This document shows positions 15,333 to 30,300 of a stretch of 64,000 nucleotides of DNA, piece by piece; positions within the stretch are counted from its first letter, which is position 1, and each line of letters begins with the position of its first letter. The notes beneath the pieces were generated by a model. The model saw only the letters and a list, made by a program, of their open reading frames with translations. It had not been told where the DNA came from and ran no database searches. The stretch is from Citrus sinensis (lineage: Eukaryota; Streptophyta; Magnoliopsida; Sapindales; Rutaceae), in NCBI RefSeq assembly GCF_022201045.2, contig NC_068559.1, positions 22,637,501-22,701,500 of the forward strand, given 5' to 3'. A program made the translations under genes and the position numbers.

Positions 15333-18300
15333 ATGGAGTCTTCGTCTTCGTCTCCTATATTTCTAGAAGACTTTGGTCAGAAAGTGGACCTGACTCGGAG
15401 GATCCGGGAAGTGTTGTTGAACTATCCGGAAGGCACAACTGTACTCAAGGAACTCATTCAGAACGCCGATGATGCCGGCGCCACACTTGTCCGCTTCTGC
15501 CTGGACCGCAGGGTCCACGCTTCTGATTCTCTCTTGTCTAGTAGCTTGGCTCAGTGGCAGGGCCCCGCTCTTTTGGCCTTCAACGACGCTGTATTCAGTG
15601 AAGAGGATTTTGTCAGTATTTCCAGAATTGGTGGTAGTAGTAAGCATGGCCAGGCTTGGAAGACAGGCCGATTTGGGTAAGGATTATACATTTGCAGTAT
15701 CATAAGAGAGTTTATTTCATATGAGTAATGTTGAGGATAGAAAACGAATGTGTGATAGGAGAGTTAATTTGCAGATTTAGTTAAAATATCTGGTCATTAG
15801 AATTGACATACGTGTTGATTGTTTTGATTTTTGTAGGGTTGGTTTCAATTCGGTGTATCATCTAACTGATTTGCCGTCATTTGTGAGTGGGAAGTATGTT
15901 GTTCTTTTTGATCCTCAAGGTGTTTACTTACCAAATGTGTCTTCAGCAAATCCTGGGAAGAGAATTGAGTATGTTAGTTCTTCAGCCATCTCACAATATA
16001 AAGATCAGTTCTTTCCGTATTGTGCTTTTGGTTGTGACATGAAAACCCCTTTCGCTGGAACTTTATTCCGTTTCCCTTTGAGGAATGCAGATCAGGCTGC
16101 AAGGAGTAAGCTCTCAAGGCAAGCCTACGCTGAAGATAATGTTTCTTCCATGTTTGCTCAGCTTTATGAGGAAGGTGTTTTTACACTACTTTTTCTCAAA
16201 AGTGTACTGTCTGTTGAAATGTATACCTGGGATGTTGGAGAACCTGAGCCAAGGAAGCTTTATTCGTGCTCTGTCAGCTCAGCAAGTGATGAAACTATAT
16301 GGCATCGACAAGGACTTCTGCGATTGTCCAAGTTACCCGTTTCCAATGAAAGCCAGATGGATGCCTATTCAGTGGATTTCTTGAATGAGGCAATGACTGG
16401 GGACAAAATTGAAAAGAAAATCCATACCTTTTATGTTGTACAAACAATGGCATCAGCATCTAGCAGGATTGGTACTTTTGCTGCCTCTGCATCCAAAGAT
16501 TATGATATTCACCTCCTTCCATGGGCATCAGTTGCGGCTTGCATATCAGATGACACATCTGTTGTAAGTCAATTTCCCTTATATATTTCTTTTGCAACTA
16601 TTTTCTTTTATTTATTTATTTCCGTTCTTTATCGAACTGAGTATTGTCTTATGGCATGGTGATTTTTAACAGACTGATATTCTGAAGCTTGGACGGGCAT
16701 TCTGTTTCCTTCCATTGCCAGTAAGGACTGGATTAGCAGTGCAAATTAATGGATACTTTGAGGTCTCCTCAAACCGTCGTGGTATTTGGTATGGAGGTGA
16801 CATGGACAGAAGTGGAAAAATTCGTTCTATCTGGAACAGGTTCCTTTTAGAAGAGGTTGTGGCCCCTGCTTTTGCAAAATTGCTGGTTGGAGTGCAAGGG
16901 TTGCTAGGTCCATCAAATTCTTACTATTCTTTATGGCCTAGTGGTACTTTTGAAGAGCCATGGAATATCTTAGTGGAGCATATATACAGAAACATTGGCA
17001 ATGCTTCTGTTTTGTATTCAGATGTTGAAGGAGGAAAATGGGTATCACCAGTTGAAGCTTTTCTTTGTGATGAGGAGTTTACTAGAAGAAAGGAACTCTC
17101 TGATGCCCTGGTGCAGCTAGAAATGCCTGTTGTTCATTTGCCCAATCACTTGTTCAGCATGTTTTTGAAATGTGCTTGTGGTTTTCAGCAGAAAGTGGTC
17201 ACTCCTGAAACAGTTCGCTGCTTTCTTCGTAAATGCAAGAATCTTACTACTGTTGGCAGATCTTGCAAGCTTATATTATTGGAATATTGTCTAGAAGACC
17301 TTCTAGATGATGATGTTGGTACACATGCGAAAAACTTGCCTCTGCTTCCATTAGCAAATGGCAGTTTTGGAATGTTTTGTGAAGTGTCTAAAGGGGTTTC
17401 GTATTTTGTTTGCAATGAACTAGAATACGGGCTTCTTCAGAAGGTTTCTGATCGAATAATTGATCGGAATGTTCCCCTCAATACACTGAGCAGACTTTCT
17501 GCCATTGCGAAGTCTGCAAAAGCAAATCTTATTAATTTCAATATTCACTATTTCCTTCAGTTTTTTCCAAGATTCGTACCTGCTGACTGGAAATACAAAA
17601 ACAAAGTTTTATGGGATCCTGAGAATTGTGATGGTCATCCTCCTTCTTCATGGTTTGTGCTTCTCTGGAAATATCTTCAGAATCAGTGTGAAAAGTTATC
17701 ACTATTTGGCGATTGGCCCATATTGCCATCAGCATCTGGGCATTTGTATAGAGCTTCAAGACAGTCTAAACTGATTAATACGGAGAAACTTTCTGATGCA
17801 ATGCAAGAAATCCTTGTGAAGATTGGATGCAAGATACTTGACACCAATTATGGGATCAAACATCCAGACTTGTCTCATTATGTACATGATGCTGATTATG
17901 CAGGTGTTTTGGGATCCATCTTTGATACATTCTCTTCAAATGACGCCAGTGAAATAAGTCTTGAAAACTTGAGAACTGAACAGAAGGATGAGCTTCGTAG
18001 TTTTCTTCTTGATTCAAAATGGTACATGAGAGACTGTCTTAATGATTCTAACTTAAGAAATTGCAAGAGGTTGCCCATTTATAGAGTTTATGGTGGAGGA
18101 TCTGCTCAAGCCTTCCAATTTTCTGATCTAGAAAATCCTCGAAAGTATTTACCACCTTTAGATGTCCCAGAAGGTCTTCTGGGAGTTGAATTTATCAGCA
18201 GCACATTAGGTATTGAGGAAGATATTTTGTTAGGATACTACGGAATTGAGAGGATGGGTAAGGCTTGTTTTTACCGACGGCAGGTGTTTTGCAGAATCAG

Positions 18301-21300
18301 AGACTTGCAGCCTGAAATTCGTGACCGAGTCATGCTCTCTGTTTTACAAAGTCTGCCGCAGCTATGTGTTGAAGACACATCTTTCAGAGAATGTGTGAAG
18401 AATTTGGAATTTGTCCCAACCACTAGTGGTGTTGTTAAGAGTCCTCAAGTGCTCTATGATCCTCGCAATGAAGAATTGTGTGCTCTACTGGAAGAGTCTG
18501 ATAGTTTCCCTTGTGGCGCTTTCCAAGAGTCTGGCATTTTGGACATGCTACAGGGTTTGGGCCTTAAAACATCCGTGTCTCCTGAGACAGTCATAGAAAG
18601 TGCTCGAAAGGTAGAACGGCTATTGCATGAAGACCCAGAGAGGGCACATTCAAGAGGTAAAGTGCTTCTTTCATACTTAGAAGTAAATGCTATGAAGTGG
18701 CTGCCTGATCAATTGAATGATGATCAAGGAACTGTAAACAGAATGTTTTCACGAGCTGCAACTGCATTCAGGCCTCGCAACTTGAAGTCTGATCTTGAAA
18801 AATTCTGGAGTGATCTCCGGATGATTTGCTGGTGCCCTGTGTTAGTTTCTGCTCCATTTGAATGTTTACCATGGCCCGTAGTGTCATCCACTGTTGCTCC
18901 TCCAAAACTTGTAAGGCTACAAGAAGACCTATGGATTGTTTCAGCAAGCATGCGAATACTTGATGGTGCATGCTCTTCCACTGCATTATCTTATAACCTT
19001 GGATGGTTATCCCCACCAGGAGGAAGTGCTATCGCGGCCCAATTACTAGAGCTTGGGAAAAACAATGAGATTGTAAATGATCAAGTGCTCCGCCAGGAAT
19101 TAGCCTTAGCAATGCCAAAGATATACTCAATACTGATGAGCTTAATCAGTTCAGATGAAATGGATATTGTAAAAGCTGTACTTGAAGGGTGCCGTTGGAT
19201 CTGGGTGGGAGATGGATTTGCAACGTCAGATGAAGTTGTGCTTGATGGTCCTCTTCATTTGGCTCCTTATATACGTGTTATACCTATTGATTTAGCGGTT
19301 TTTAAGGAATTATTTCTGGAGCTTGGCATTAGGGAATTTTTGAAGCCCACTGATTATGCTAATATTTTATGTAGAATGGCCATGAAAAAAGGTTCTTCTC
19401 CTCTTGATTTGCAGGAAACAAGGTCCGCCACACTAATAGTTCAGCATCTGGCTGAAGGTCAGTTCCATGAACAAGTTAAGATATATTTACCAGATGTGTC
19501 AGGCAGCTTATTCCTTGCCAGTGAACTAGTTTATAATGATGCTCCCTGGTTGCTTGGCTCTGATGATTTTTCTAGCTCATTTAATGATGCATCTACAGTG
19601 CACTTGAATGCTAGGAGAGCATCCCAGAAATTTGTCCATGGAAATATATCTAATGAGGTTGCAGAGAAGCTTGGTGTCTGTTCACTTCGTAGGATCTTGC
19701 TTGCAGAGAGTGCTGATTCAATGAATTTGAGTTTATCAGGGGCTGCTGAAGCATTTGGACAGCATGAAGCTTTGACAACAAGGCTTAAGCATATACTCGA
19801 AATGTATGCAGATGGACCTGGGACACTATTTGAGTTGGTTCAAAATGCTGAGGATGCAGGAGCTTCTGAGGTGGTCTTTCTCTTGGACAAAACTCAATAT
19901 GGTACCTCTTCTCTTCTTTCTCCTGAAATGGCAGATTGGCAGGGCCCTGCATTGTATAGTTTCAATGACTCTGTTTTCAGTCCACAAGATCTTTTTGCAA
20001 TCTCGCGTATTGGTCAAGAAAGCAAATTAGAAAAGCCTCTTGCAATTGGAAGATTTGGGTTGGGTTTTAATTGTGTGTATCATTTTACTGATGTTCCCAC
20101 ATTTGTTTCTGGGGAAAACATTGTTATGTTTGATCCTCATGCTTGTAATTTGCCTGGGATATCTCCTTCCCACCCTGGACTGCGGATTAAATTTGTGGGG
20201 AGGAAAATTTTGGAGCAGTTTCCTGATCAATTTTCACCATTCTTACATTTTGGCTGTGACTTGCAGCATTCATTTCCTGGCACCCTCTTCCGTTTCCCTC
20301 TAAGAAGTGCTACTCTTGCTTCCCGAAGCCAGATAAAGAAAGAAGGTTATGCACCAGAAGATGTATTGTCTCTTTTTGCTTCTTTTTCTAATGTGGTTTC
20401 TGATGCTCTGGTTTTTCTCCGCAATGTGAAGACTATCTCCATTTTTGTCAAGGAAGGAACAGGTTATGAAATGCAACTAGTGCAACGTGTGCACCGGAGA
20501 TGTATTACTGATCCAGACACAGAATCCAATATGGTGCATAATATATTTAATTTGATTGATGGAAAGCAGCATAAAGAGATGGATAAAGATCAGTTGCTGA
20601 AGAAATTGAGTAAATCCATAAATAGAAACCTGCCATATAAATGTCAGCAGATTGTTGTGACAGAGCAAAGTTCATCTGGTGGTGTTTCTCACTATTGGAT
20701 GACTGGTGAATGTTTAGGTGGTGGGCGAACAAAGAACAATCTTGCAGTTGCTGAAAAGTGCTTTAATTCAATTCCTTGGGCTTCCGTTGCTGCATATATA
20801 CACTCTGTTGAGGTGGATGGGGAATCAAGTGATGTCCTGAACTCAGAGAATGTTGGCACTTCGGATGTATTTCAAATTTCCTCAGGTTTAATTCGAAAGA
20901 GAAAGAATTTTGATGGCCGTGCTTTCTGCTTTTTACCACTGCCAATCAGTACTGGTCTTCCTGCACATGTTAATGCATACTTTGAATTGTCATCTAATCG
21001 GAGGGATATCTGGTTTGGAAATGACATGGCTGGTGGAGGGAAAAAACGTTCTGACTGGAATATTTATCTCCTTGAGGCTCTTGTTGCGCCTGCTTATGCT
21101 CGCTTGCTTGAAAAAATTGCATCACAGATAGGCCCAGGTGATTTGTATTTTTCGTATTGGCCAACAACAATAGGCTTAGAACCCTGGGCATCATTGGTGC
21201 GGAAACTTTACATGTTTATTGCTGATAATAGTCTTTGTGTACTATATACGAAAGCTAGAGGTGGGCAATGGATTTCAACGAAGCAAGCTATTTTTCCTGA

Positions 21301-24300
21301 TTTTGCCTTTTATAAGACACATGAACTACTTGAAGCATTATCAGATGCTGGGCTACCCCTTGTGACTGTTTCCAAGCCAGTGGTAGAGAGATTTATGGAT
21401 GTTTGCCCCTCTTTACATTTTCTGACACCAACATTGTTAAGGACACTGTTGATTCGGCGAAAGCGTGGATTTAAGGACCGGAGTGCAATGATCTTGGCAC
21501 TTGAATATTGCTTGTTTGATTGTGTAATTCCTGTTCGGCCTGATTGTTTATATGGTTTACCTCTTTTACCTCTTGCCAATGGTTCATTTACTATGTTTGA
21601 GAAGAGTGGGGCTGGTGAAAGGATCTACATTGTGCGTGGGGATGAATATGGTCTTCTCAAGGATTCACTTTCAAATCAGCTTGTGGACTGTGGAATTCCT
21701 GAAGAAGTTCATGCGAAACTATGTGACATAGCTCAGAATGGGAAATCAAATATTTCTTTTCTCTCCTGCCCTTTGCTCGAGAAGCTCCTTATAAAATTAC
21801 TTCCTGTGGAATGGCAATGTGCAAAAAAGATAACTTGGTCCCCTGGTCATCAGGGCCAACCAAGTTTAGAATGGATAAGATTGCTCTGGAGCTATCTTAA
21901 ATCATCTTGTGAAGACCTTTCAATATTTTCTAAGTGGCCTATTCTTCCTGTTGCAGATAATTATCTCTTTCAGCTGTCTGAAAATTCTTGCGTGATTAAG
22001 GATGATGGGTGGAGTGAAAACATGTCTTCTTTGCTGCTGAAAGTAGGTTGTCTATTCTTGAGTCGAAACCTGCAGTTAGAACATCCACAATTGGAAAGAT
22101 ATGTGCAGCCTCCAACAGCTAGTGGTTTATTAAATGCATTTCTAGCAATTGCTGGTACACCTGAGAATGTTGAGGAACTTTTCTGTTGTGCATCAGAAGC
22201 AGAGCTGCACGAACTTAGGAGTTTTATTCTTCAGTCAAAATGGTTCTTTGAAGAGGAAATGTGTGACACACAAATTGACATCATTAGACACCTCCCTGTG
22301 TTTGAGTCATACAGAAGTAGAAATCTAGTTAGTTTGAGTAAACCGATCAAATGGCTTAAACCTGATGGTGTTTGTGATGATCTTTTGCATGATGATTTTG
22401 TACGAACAGAATCACAGAGGGAGAGAATCATTTTGAAAAGGTATTTACAGATTAGAGAGCCATCAAGGATGGAATTCTACAAAGTTTATGTCCTCAACCG
22501 CATGTCAGAATTCCTTTCACAACAGGGAGCTCTTTCAGCTATTCTGCATGATGTGAAGCTTCTGATTGAAGAGGACATATCCATCAAATCAACACTTTCA
22601 ATGGCCTCTTTTGTTTTGGCAGCCAATGGATCTTGGCAAGCACCATCCAGGTTTGTATTTCTGTGTTTCAATCTAAATACTTTCTCGAGATGATGCTAAG
22701 CTTGAGGCATTTCGAATTGTTTGTTGACACGGGTAAATCCCTTAGGAAGTGGTTAGGTTTGTGCAAACACATATTAGATGCGAAGGTTGTTAAATTTGAT
22801 CTTACTCAGAACTTGTTGGAATTGGACAGAGGATTTTAAGATACTGAATGAAAAAATTACTACAAATTATACAGATATATGTTAAGAAATCATAAGATCA
22901 AGAGACACGAGCATAACACTGAAGAAGCATGTTAATTTTTATGTGTTAATTTAGCCCATGATGATGAATAACCTCATCTTAAAATAAGGATGTAGCTTTA
23001 TAGTATATCTGGCGTCCAATCTATATCCTGGTACAATTTTACTCATCCTCACTTTCCCAATCTTCATGCAGTCATTATTTCTGATAAGTGCTGTTGGTCT
23101 ATTACTTCTACCCAATTTTTTAAATTGGTAATATTTTTACATAGACATAGCTTCTCAGTCTTTTGAATTGGTATTTACCTTTTACTGTCTGCACGACTAA
23201 ACTTATCTGCATCACAAAAAATATTTGCTAGTATCATTTCCCTCACTATAATAGTTTTTTCAGGCTCTATGATCCTCGTGTCCCTGAGCTACGAAAGTTG
23301 CTTCATGGAGAAATGTTCTTTCCTTCAGACCAATTCTCTGATCCTGAAACTTTGGATACATTGGTCAGCCTCGGGCTTAATAGAACTTTGGGTTTTACTG
23401 GGTTGCTTGATTGTGCTAGATCGGTGTCGATGTTCCATGATTCTAGGGACTCACAAGCTATAGATTACGGATGGAGATTATTTAAATGTTTGGATACTCT
23501 TGCACCTAAGCTTTCAACTGAAAAGGGAGAAAGCAATGGTGCTGAAGTGCTGAATCCTATGTTTATCCAGAATAATGAGGTTGCTGATGTTCAGTGTGTT
23601 GACACTTCAGTGGGAGAAGAGAACCATTCAGAAGGTGATCTGGACTTTGCTTATGTTGTTGACAACTTAATTGATGATAAACCAGGAGAAAACTTTTGGT
23701 CTGAAATGAGGGCCATACCTTGGTGTCCTGTGTGTGCTGAACCACCTTTTCTGGGACTACCTTGGTTGAAAAGCAGTAACCAAGTAGCATCTCCATGCTA
23801 TGTGAGACCTAAATCACAGATGTGGTTGGTGTCTTTCTCTATGCATGTACTAGATGGAGAATGTGGCTCAATGTATCTACAACATAAACTTGGTTGGATG
23901 GATGGCATAAGCATAGATGTCTTATCCACACAACTTATTGAGTTATCCAAGTCCTATGGCCAGCTTAAGTTGCATTCTTTGAGGGAAACCGGTATTGATA
24001 CTGCGCTTCAAAAGGGAATTCCAACTCTTTATTCGAAATTGCAAGAATATATTAGTACTGATGAGTTCGTGGTTCTTAAATCAGCTCTGGATGGTGTTGC
24101 TTGGGTTTGGATTGGAGATGAATTTGTGTCTCCGAGTGCTCTTGCGTTTGATTCACCTGTGAAATTTACCCCATATTTGTATGTTGTCCCATCTGAATTA
24201 TCGGAATTTAGAGAGCTGCTCCTTGAATTAGGCGTGAGACTTAGTTTTGATATTTGGGACTATTTTCGTGTTCTACAACGCCTACAGAATGATGTCGAAG

Positions 24301-27300
24301 GTGTTCCGCTGTCAACTGATCAGTTAAGTTTCGTCTGTTGCATCCTTGAAGCTGTTTCAGACTGTTTCTTGGACAAACCATTGTTTGAGGCCTGTAATAC
24401 TCTATTAATTCCAGATTCTTTTGGAATTCTGAGGTTTGCTCGGGATCTTGTGTATAATGATGCACCATGGATAGAAGACAATCTTGTTGGGAAACATTTT
24501 ATTCATCCATCTATCAGCAATGATTTGGCAGACAGGTTGGGGGTAAAATCAATTCGATGTCTCTCTTTGGTAGATGAAGACATGACTAAAGATCTCCCAT
24601 GTATGGACTTTGCTAGAATAAGTGAGCTTCTGGCATGTTATGGGAGCAATGATTTCTTGTTGTTCGACCTTCTAGAGTTGGCAGATTGCTGTAAAGCTAA
24701 GAAGCTACACCTTTATTTTGACAAGAGGGACCATCCTCGACAGTCTTTGCTACAGCATAATTTAGGTAATCAATTTAATTCTATATGTGTTCTCTTTTTA
24801 ATTTTGTAGGGTGATGATATAATGTAGGAAGGATCCTTAGGTTAATGGAATACTTATTATCTTCTTGCTGTTCATTTGTTTGGCAATAAAAGTCTAAGCA
24901 GTTGTTAGTATTAGAGGGGCAGTGGTGAATGCTTTGTGGTAAAAAATGGTCAGTAGACCAAAAGGAAAAAAAACTACACAAATTATGGGTGGAAAATCTT
25001 TAATTAATTCTGCACTCTGTAAATTGTATATAATTATATGTTCTTTGTCACATTGGAGGTATGTGACAACACTATATCTACAACGTTTCCCTGGTTTATT
25101 ATTCTGAATGCTGCACTTAATTGTGGCTGGAACAGGTGAATTTCAAGGTCCTGCCTTAGTTGCCGTTCTGGAGGGGGCCATCTTGAGTCGGGAGGAAATT
25201 AGTAGTCTCCAACTTTTACCCCCTTGGAGACTTCGGGGTGATATTCTTAACTACGGCTTGGGATTGCTTAGTTGTTATTTCATATGTGATTTCCTGTCTA
25301 TAGTTTCTGGTGGATACTATTACATGTTTGATCCACGTGGCTTGGCACTGGCTATATCTTCTAGTCATAGTCCTTCGGCAAAGGAGTTCTCTCTGTTAGG
25401 TATTTCATTCACGCATCTTCATTGGATATTGGATTTCTCTAACGTGCTCATACTTATTGCTTTTTTCTGGAAAATTCTTTTGTACCTCATTTTAGGCAAT
25501 TCCATTTAAACTGCTTTTTCTTATAGAGCTCTGTATTGGATTATTTCCATTTTTTCCTTCTGTGATCGCAGGTACTAATTTGACAGAGCGGTTTCGTGAT
25601 CAATTTAATCCAATGCTGATTGATGAAAATATGCCCTGGTCATCTTTAGATTCGACTGTTATCCGCATGCCTCTATCATCAGAGTGCTTGAAGGATGGAC
25701 TTGAGTTGGGGTTGAAGAGAGTAAAGCAAATAGTTGAGAGATATTTAGAGCATGCATCTAGATCTCTTATTTTTCTGAAGTCAGTTCTGCAGGTATGTTT
25801 AGAGCACGTTACTCTAATTGCATGATTTGCTCTGTTACGTTTTCTCGTGCCTATTCACATGCTAGAGTCGTACAGCATGAAATGTTTTGTCTCATTTAGA
25901 TCTATATGTATATTGTCATGTCATAAGAAAAGATAAAATTTCATTTGACATTTATCTTGGTTTTTAAATAGCGAATGTGCGTGTGTGTTCACATGTGTGT
26001 TTGTGTGATTGTTTGGGATCTTTTTTTGATGTTGTTACCTATATTTGTTTTAAGCACTGATTGGTTAATGCATTGCATTGTTGTAGAATACAGTATATAA
26101 GTAGACAGATATGATATGATAATTGCATAATCACGAACAGCCTTCAGTTAAGAATTTTGTCTACTGCTATTATCAATCTCAAATTTTGCACACAAATATT
26201 GTTGTCCCCTTAATATGTGTGCCCTTGGGGCATACATATATTCAGTCATACATACACACATAAGTACAAAGTCTATTCAATTCCCATCTGTATTACATTG
26301 GAGTATATAAACACTTTTAACTACGACAAAATTTATTGGCTTCTTGTTAATCCAATTTATTTATAAATTGATTTTGCATCAATTTAGTAATTGATTTTGT
26401 TATTGTACAGAAGTTGTCATTCTAGTAACTGGAACATTTATGAGCTGCCTTATCTTTACCATCAGTAAAACTTCCACAGAAAAGAATGATTATGCGTTGT
26501 CCATGTCAATAAATTTTTTAGGTTTTGATGTTAGTAAATAGTGCATGAAAGTGGCGCATATATATGCTAACCTTACTAACATTAACTTCGGCCTTCTCTT
26601 TAGTGAATAATACCCCCAATTCATGAATGTGAAACTTGTAAGTTTTTTTTGAAGCAGCAATCAAATTCAAATCCACATTATGCTGACTTTATTCATCGTT
26701 TCTTTAAATGATTTTTATTTTTAACAAGAAAAATCTCCCCTTTAGCCTTAATAAACCTGCTCTGTTTGCAGGTTCTAAATCATATAGTTGTTTAGATGTC
26801 ATGGAAATCAAGTTTATTTTCTATAAAGCTGTAACTGCCATGTTGCTCTATAAATTTTGTCTCATGAGTTTTTTGGAAATATATAATTGCTTTCAGGTAT
26901 CATTTTCAACATGGGAAGAAGGCACTGATGAGCCTTGCCAGGATTACCTGGTATGCGTTGATCCATCATCTGCTGTGATGAGGAATCCGTTTTCAGAGAA
27001 GAAATGGAGGAAGTTTCAAATATCAAGGCTATTTAGTAGTTCAAATGCTGCTATTAAGTTGCACATAGTAGATGTGAACCTGCTCCAAGGAGGAACTAGA
27101 TTTGTTGACAAATGGCTTGTTGCACTTAGCCTAGGTTCTGGGCAAACAAGAAATATGGCTCTTGATAGGTATGTTGGAAGCAAAAAGTTATTTTGACATC
27201 CTTCTCTGTCTGTGGATTTATACAGCGAAACATGCTTTTTTTAAATGTTATGTTTTCTCAAGAACTTGTTGATTTTGTTTGAAACTAAGGTGATCTTTGA

Positions 27301-30300
27301 CTCTGTAGCTTATCTTATAATTGTTATTTTTGAAAATGATTATTTTTCTATCTGCGGAAAAGGAAAAATTCAACCGTCCATGAACTTATTTTCCTATAGA
27401 CAGCCAGAAATTTGACAAAATCTATATAGTTACCTCCCGTTTTTGTTTTCGGTACAAACAGAAAAGCATCTGGAACATTATGTGAAAGGGTGTCTCTCAT
27501 GGCATCTTTTTACTTATATATTACATTTTTTTCCCTCTTTTTGCAGACGATATCTAGCTTATAACTTGACACCTGTAGCTGGAGTCGCTGCACATATATC
27601 CCGGGATGGTCTTCCCACTGATGCTCATGAATCAAATTCAATTATGTCTCCTCTTCCTTTGTCTGGTGATACAAATTTACCAGTGACTGTACTAGGATGT
27701 TTCCTTGTGCAGCACAATGGTGGTCGCTGTCTCTTTAAACACCAGGACGGAAGAGATTTGTTAGAGGGATGGCCAGAAACCGGAGATCATCTGATTGAAG
27801 CTTGGAACAGAGAACTGATGAGTTGTGTTCGTAATGCCTACATTGAAATGGTGGTGGAAATTCAGAAGTTACAAAGAGAACCTTCAAGTTCTTCTATTGA
27901 GTCAAGTGCAGGTCGTGCAATTCCCTTGTCTTTAAAGGTTTATGGGGATCAAATTTATTCCTTCTGGCCAACATCTATTTGTCAGGCTCTTATTAGTCAA
28001 CCTGAAGATGGTAACTTGATACCAGTTAAAGTGCTTAAGGCAGACTGGGAATGCCTTATTGAACAAGTGGTAAGACCTTTCTACACTCGCCTCGTTGATC
28101 TTCCAGTATGGCAGCTGTACTCAGGAAACTTTGTCAAGGCTGAGGAAGGTATGTTTCTGTCTCAACCTGGGAATGGGGTGGGTGGTAATCTGCTTCCTGC
28201 TACTGTTTGTAGTTTTGTGAAGGAACACTATCAGGTGTTTTCTGTACCATGGGAATTGGTGACTGAAATTAAAGCCGTGGGGGTTAGAGTTCGAGAAATT
28301 AAACCTAAAATGGTCCGGGATCTTCTAAGGGTCACCTCAACATCTATTGTTCTCCGATCAGTTGATACTTATGTAGATGTTCTAGAGTACTGCTTGTCTG
28401 ACATTCAATTCCTAGAATCATCTAGCTATAGTGGAGATGATGCATCACTTGACCCTGTTGACTCTAATACTATGGGTGGAGCACATAATGAAGTGAGCAG
28501 CAGTTCTGCTTCAGTATCAATCCCTCATGTGCGTAGTTCTCATGGCTCATCTTCCCAGGGTTCAGGTGATGCAATTGACATGGTGACTAGTTTGGGGAGG
28601 GCTTTATTTGAGTTTGGTCGCGTAGTGGTTGAAGATATTGGTAGGTCTGGAGGGCCTATACTACAGAGAAACACCATTGCGGGTAGCAGTAGCATAAGCA
28701 ATAGAAATATAGACCCAAAGCTGTTATCGATAGCTGCTGAGCTCAAAACCTTACCATTTCCAACTGCAACAAATCATCTAGCAAGGTTGGGGGTTACTGA
28801 ACTCTGGATTGGAGACAAGGAGCACCAGGCACTAATGGTGTCTTTAGCTGCAAAGTTTATCCATCCAAAAGTATTTGATAGAGCAATCTTGGCTGGTATT
28901 TTTTCAAGATCTGTCCTACAATCATTGCTGAAATTGAAAAGTTTCTCTATTCACTTATTAGCTAGTCATATGAGGTTGCTTTTGAACAATAACTGGGTGG
29001 AACATGTCATGGAATCAAACATGGCTCCATGGTTTTCTTGGGAGAATACAAGTTCTGGTGGGGAAGGGGGTCCGTCTGCTGAGTGGATCAAATTGTTTTG
29101 GAGAAGTTTCAGTGGGTCATCGGAACACCTCTCTCTCTTTTCTGATTGGCCTCTCATTCCTGCTTTTCTTGGTCGGTCGATTTTATGCCGTGTAAGGGAT
29201 CGTCATCTGCTCTTCATTCCACCTCCGCTTTCAGGTTCAGTTCTTGGCAATGGTGTCACAAATGTGGGAGCAACAGGAAGTGATCCAACTGGATTATCTA
29301 TGAATCATACTTCTGAATCACTCCAGACTTACATTACGGCTTTTGAAGTAGCCAAAAGGAGGTATCCTTGGTTGTTGTCACTCTTGAACCAGTGCAACAT
29401 TCCCATTTTTGATACTGCTTTCATGGATTGTGCTGCCTCATGTAATTGTCTCCCTACACCCAGTCAATCATTAGGGCAAGTTATTGCTTCCAAGCTTGTT
29501 GCTGCTAAACATGCTGGCTACTTTCCTGAACTTAGTTCCCTTTCAGCTTCAGACCGAGATGAACTTTTCACACTTTTTGCACATGATTTCTCCTCTAATA
29601 GTTCTAAATATGGGACAGAAGAACATGAAGTGTTACGTTCTCTGCCTATATATAGAACGGTTGTAGGGTCATGCACACGTTTGAATGGTCAAGAGCAGTG
29701 TGTGATTGCTTCAAATTCATTCCTTAAGCCATGTGATGAGCGATGCCTTAATTATTCCTCAGATTCAATTGAATTTGTTTTACTTCGGGCCCTTGGGGTC
29801 CTTGAATTGCATGACAAACAGATACTGATAAAGTTTGGGTTGCCTGGATATGAAGGAAAACCAACTTCTGAGCAGGAGGATATATTGATCTATCTGTATA
29901 CTAATTGGCAAGACCTAGAAGCAGATTCTTCTGTAGTTGATGTTTTGAAGGAGACTAAATTTGTAAGAAATGCTGATGAATTTACCATAGATTTGTACAA
30001 ACCCAAGGATCTGTACGATCCCTCTGATGCCATATTAACATCTGTCTTTTCTGGTGAGAGGAAGAAATTTCCAGGAGAGAGATTTGGTACAGAGGGTTGG
30101 CTTCGAATTTTACGGAAAACAGGCCTTCGAACTTCAACAGAAGCAGACATAATTCTTGAATGTGCCAAAAGGGTTGAGTTTCTTGGAAATGAATGCTTGA
30201 AGTCTCAAGTAGATTTTGATGAATTTGAGACTGACTTGATCCACTCACACAACGAAGTTTCAATGGAAATTTGGCTACTGGCTGGTTCTGTTGTTGAGGC

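Noticed and set aside
22651..23263. Coding continuation of the sacsin-like exon 3 past 22650
   Set aside because: The frame stops at 22693; AG|GTTTGT is a good donor and CAG|GCTCTATGATCC restores the conserved sequence.
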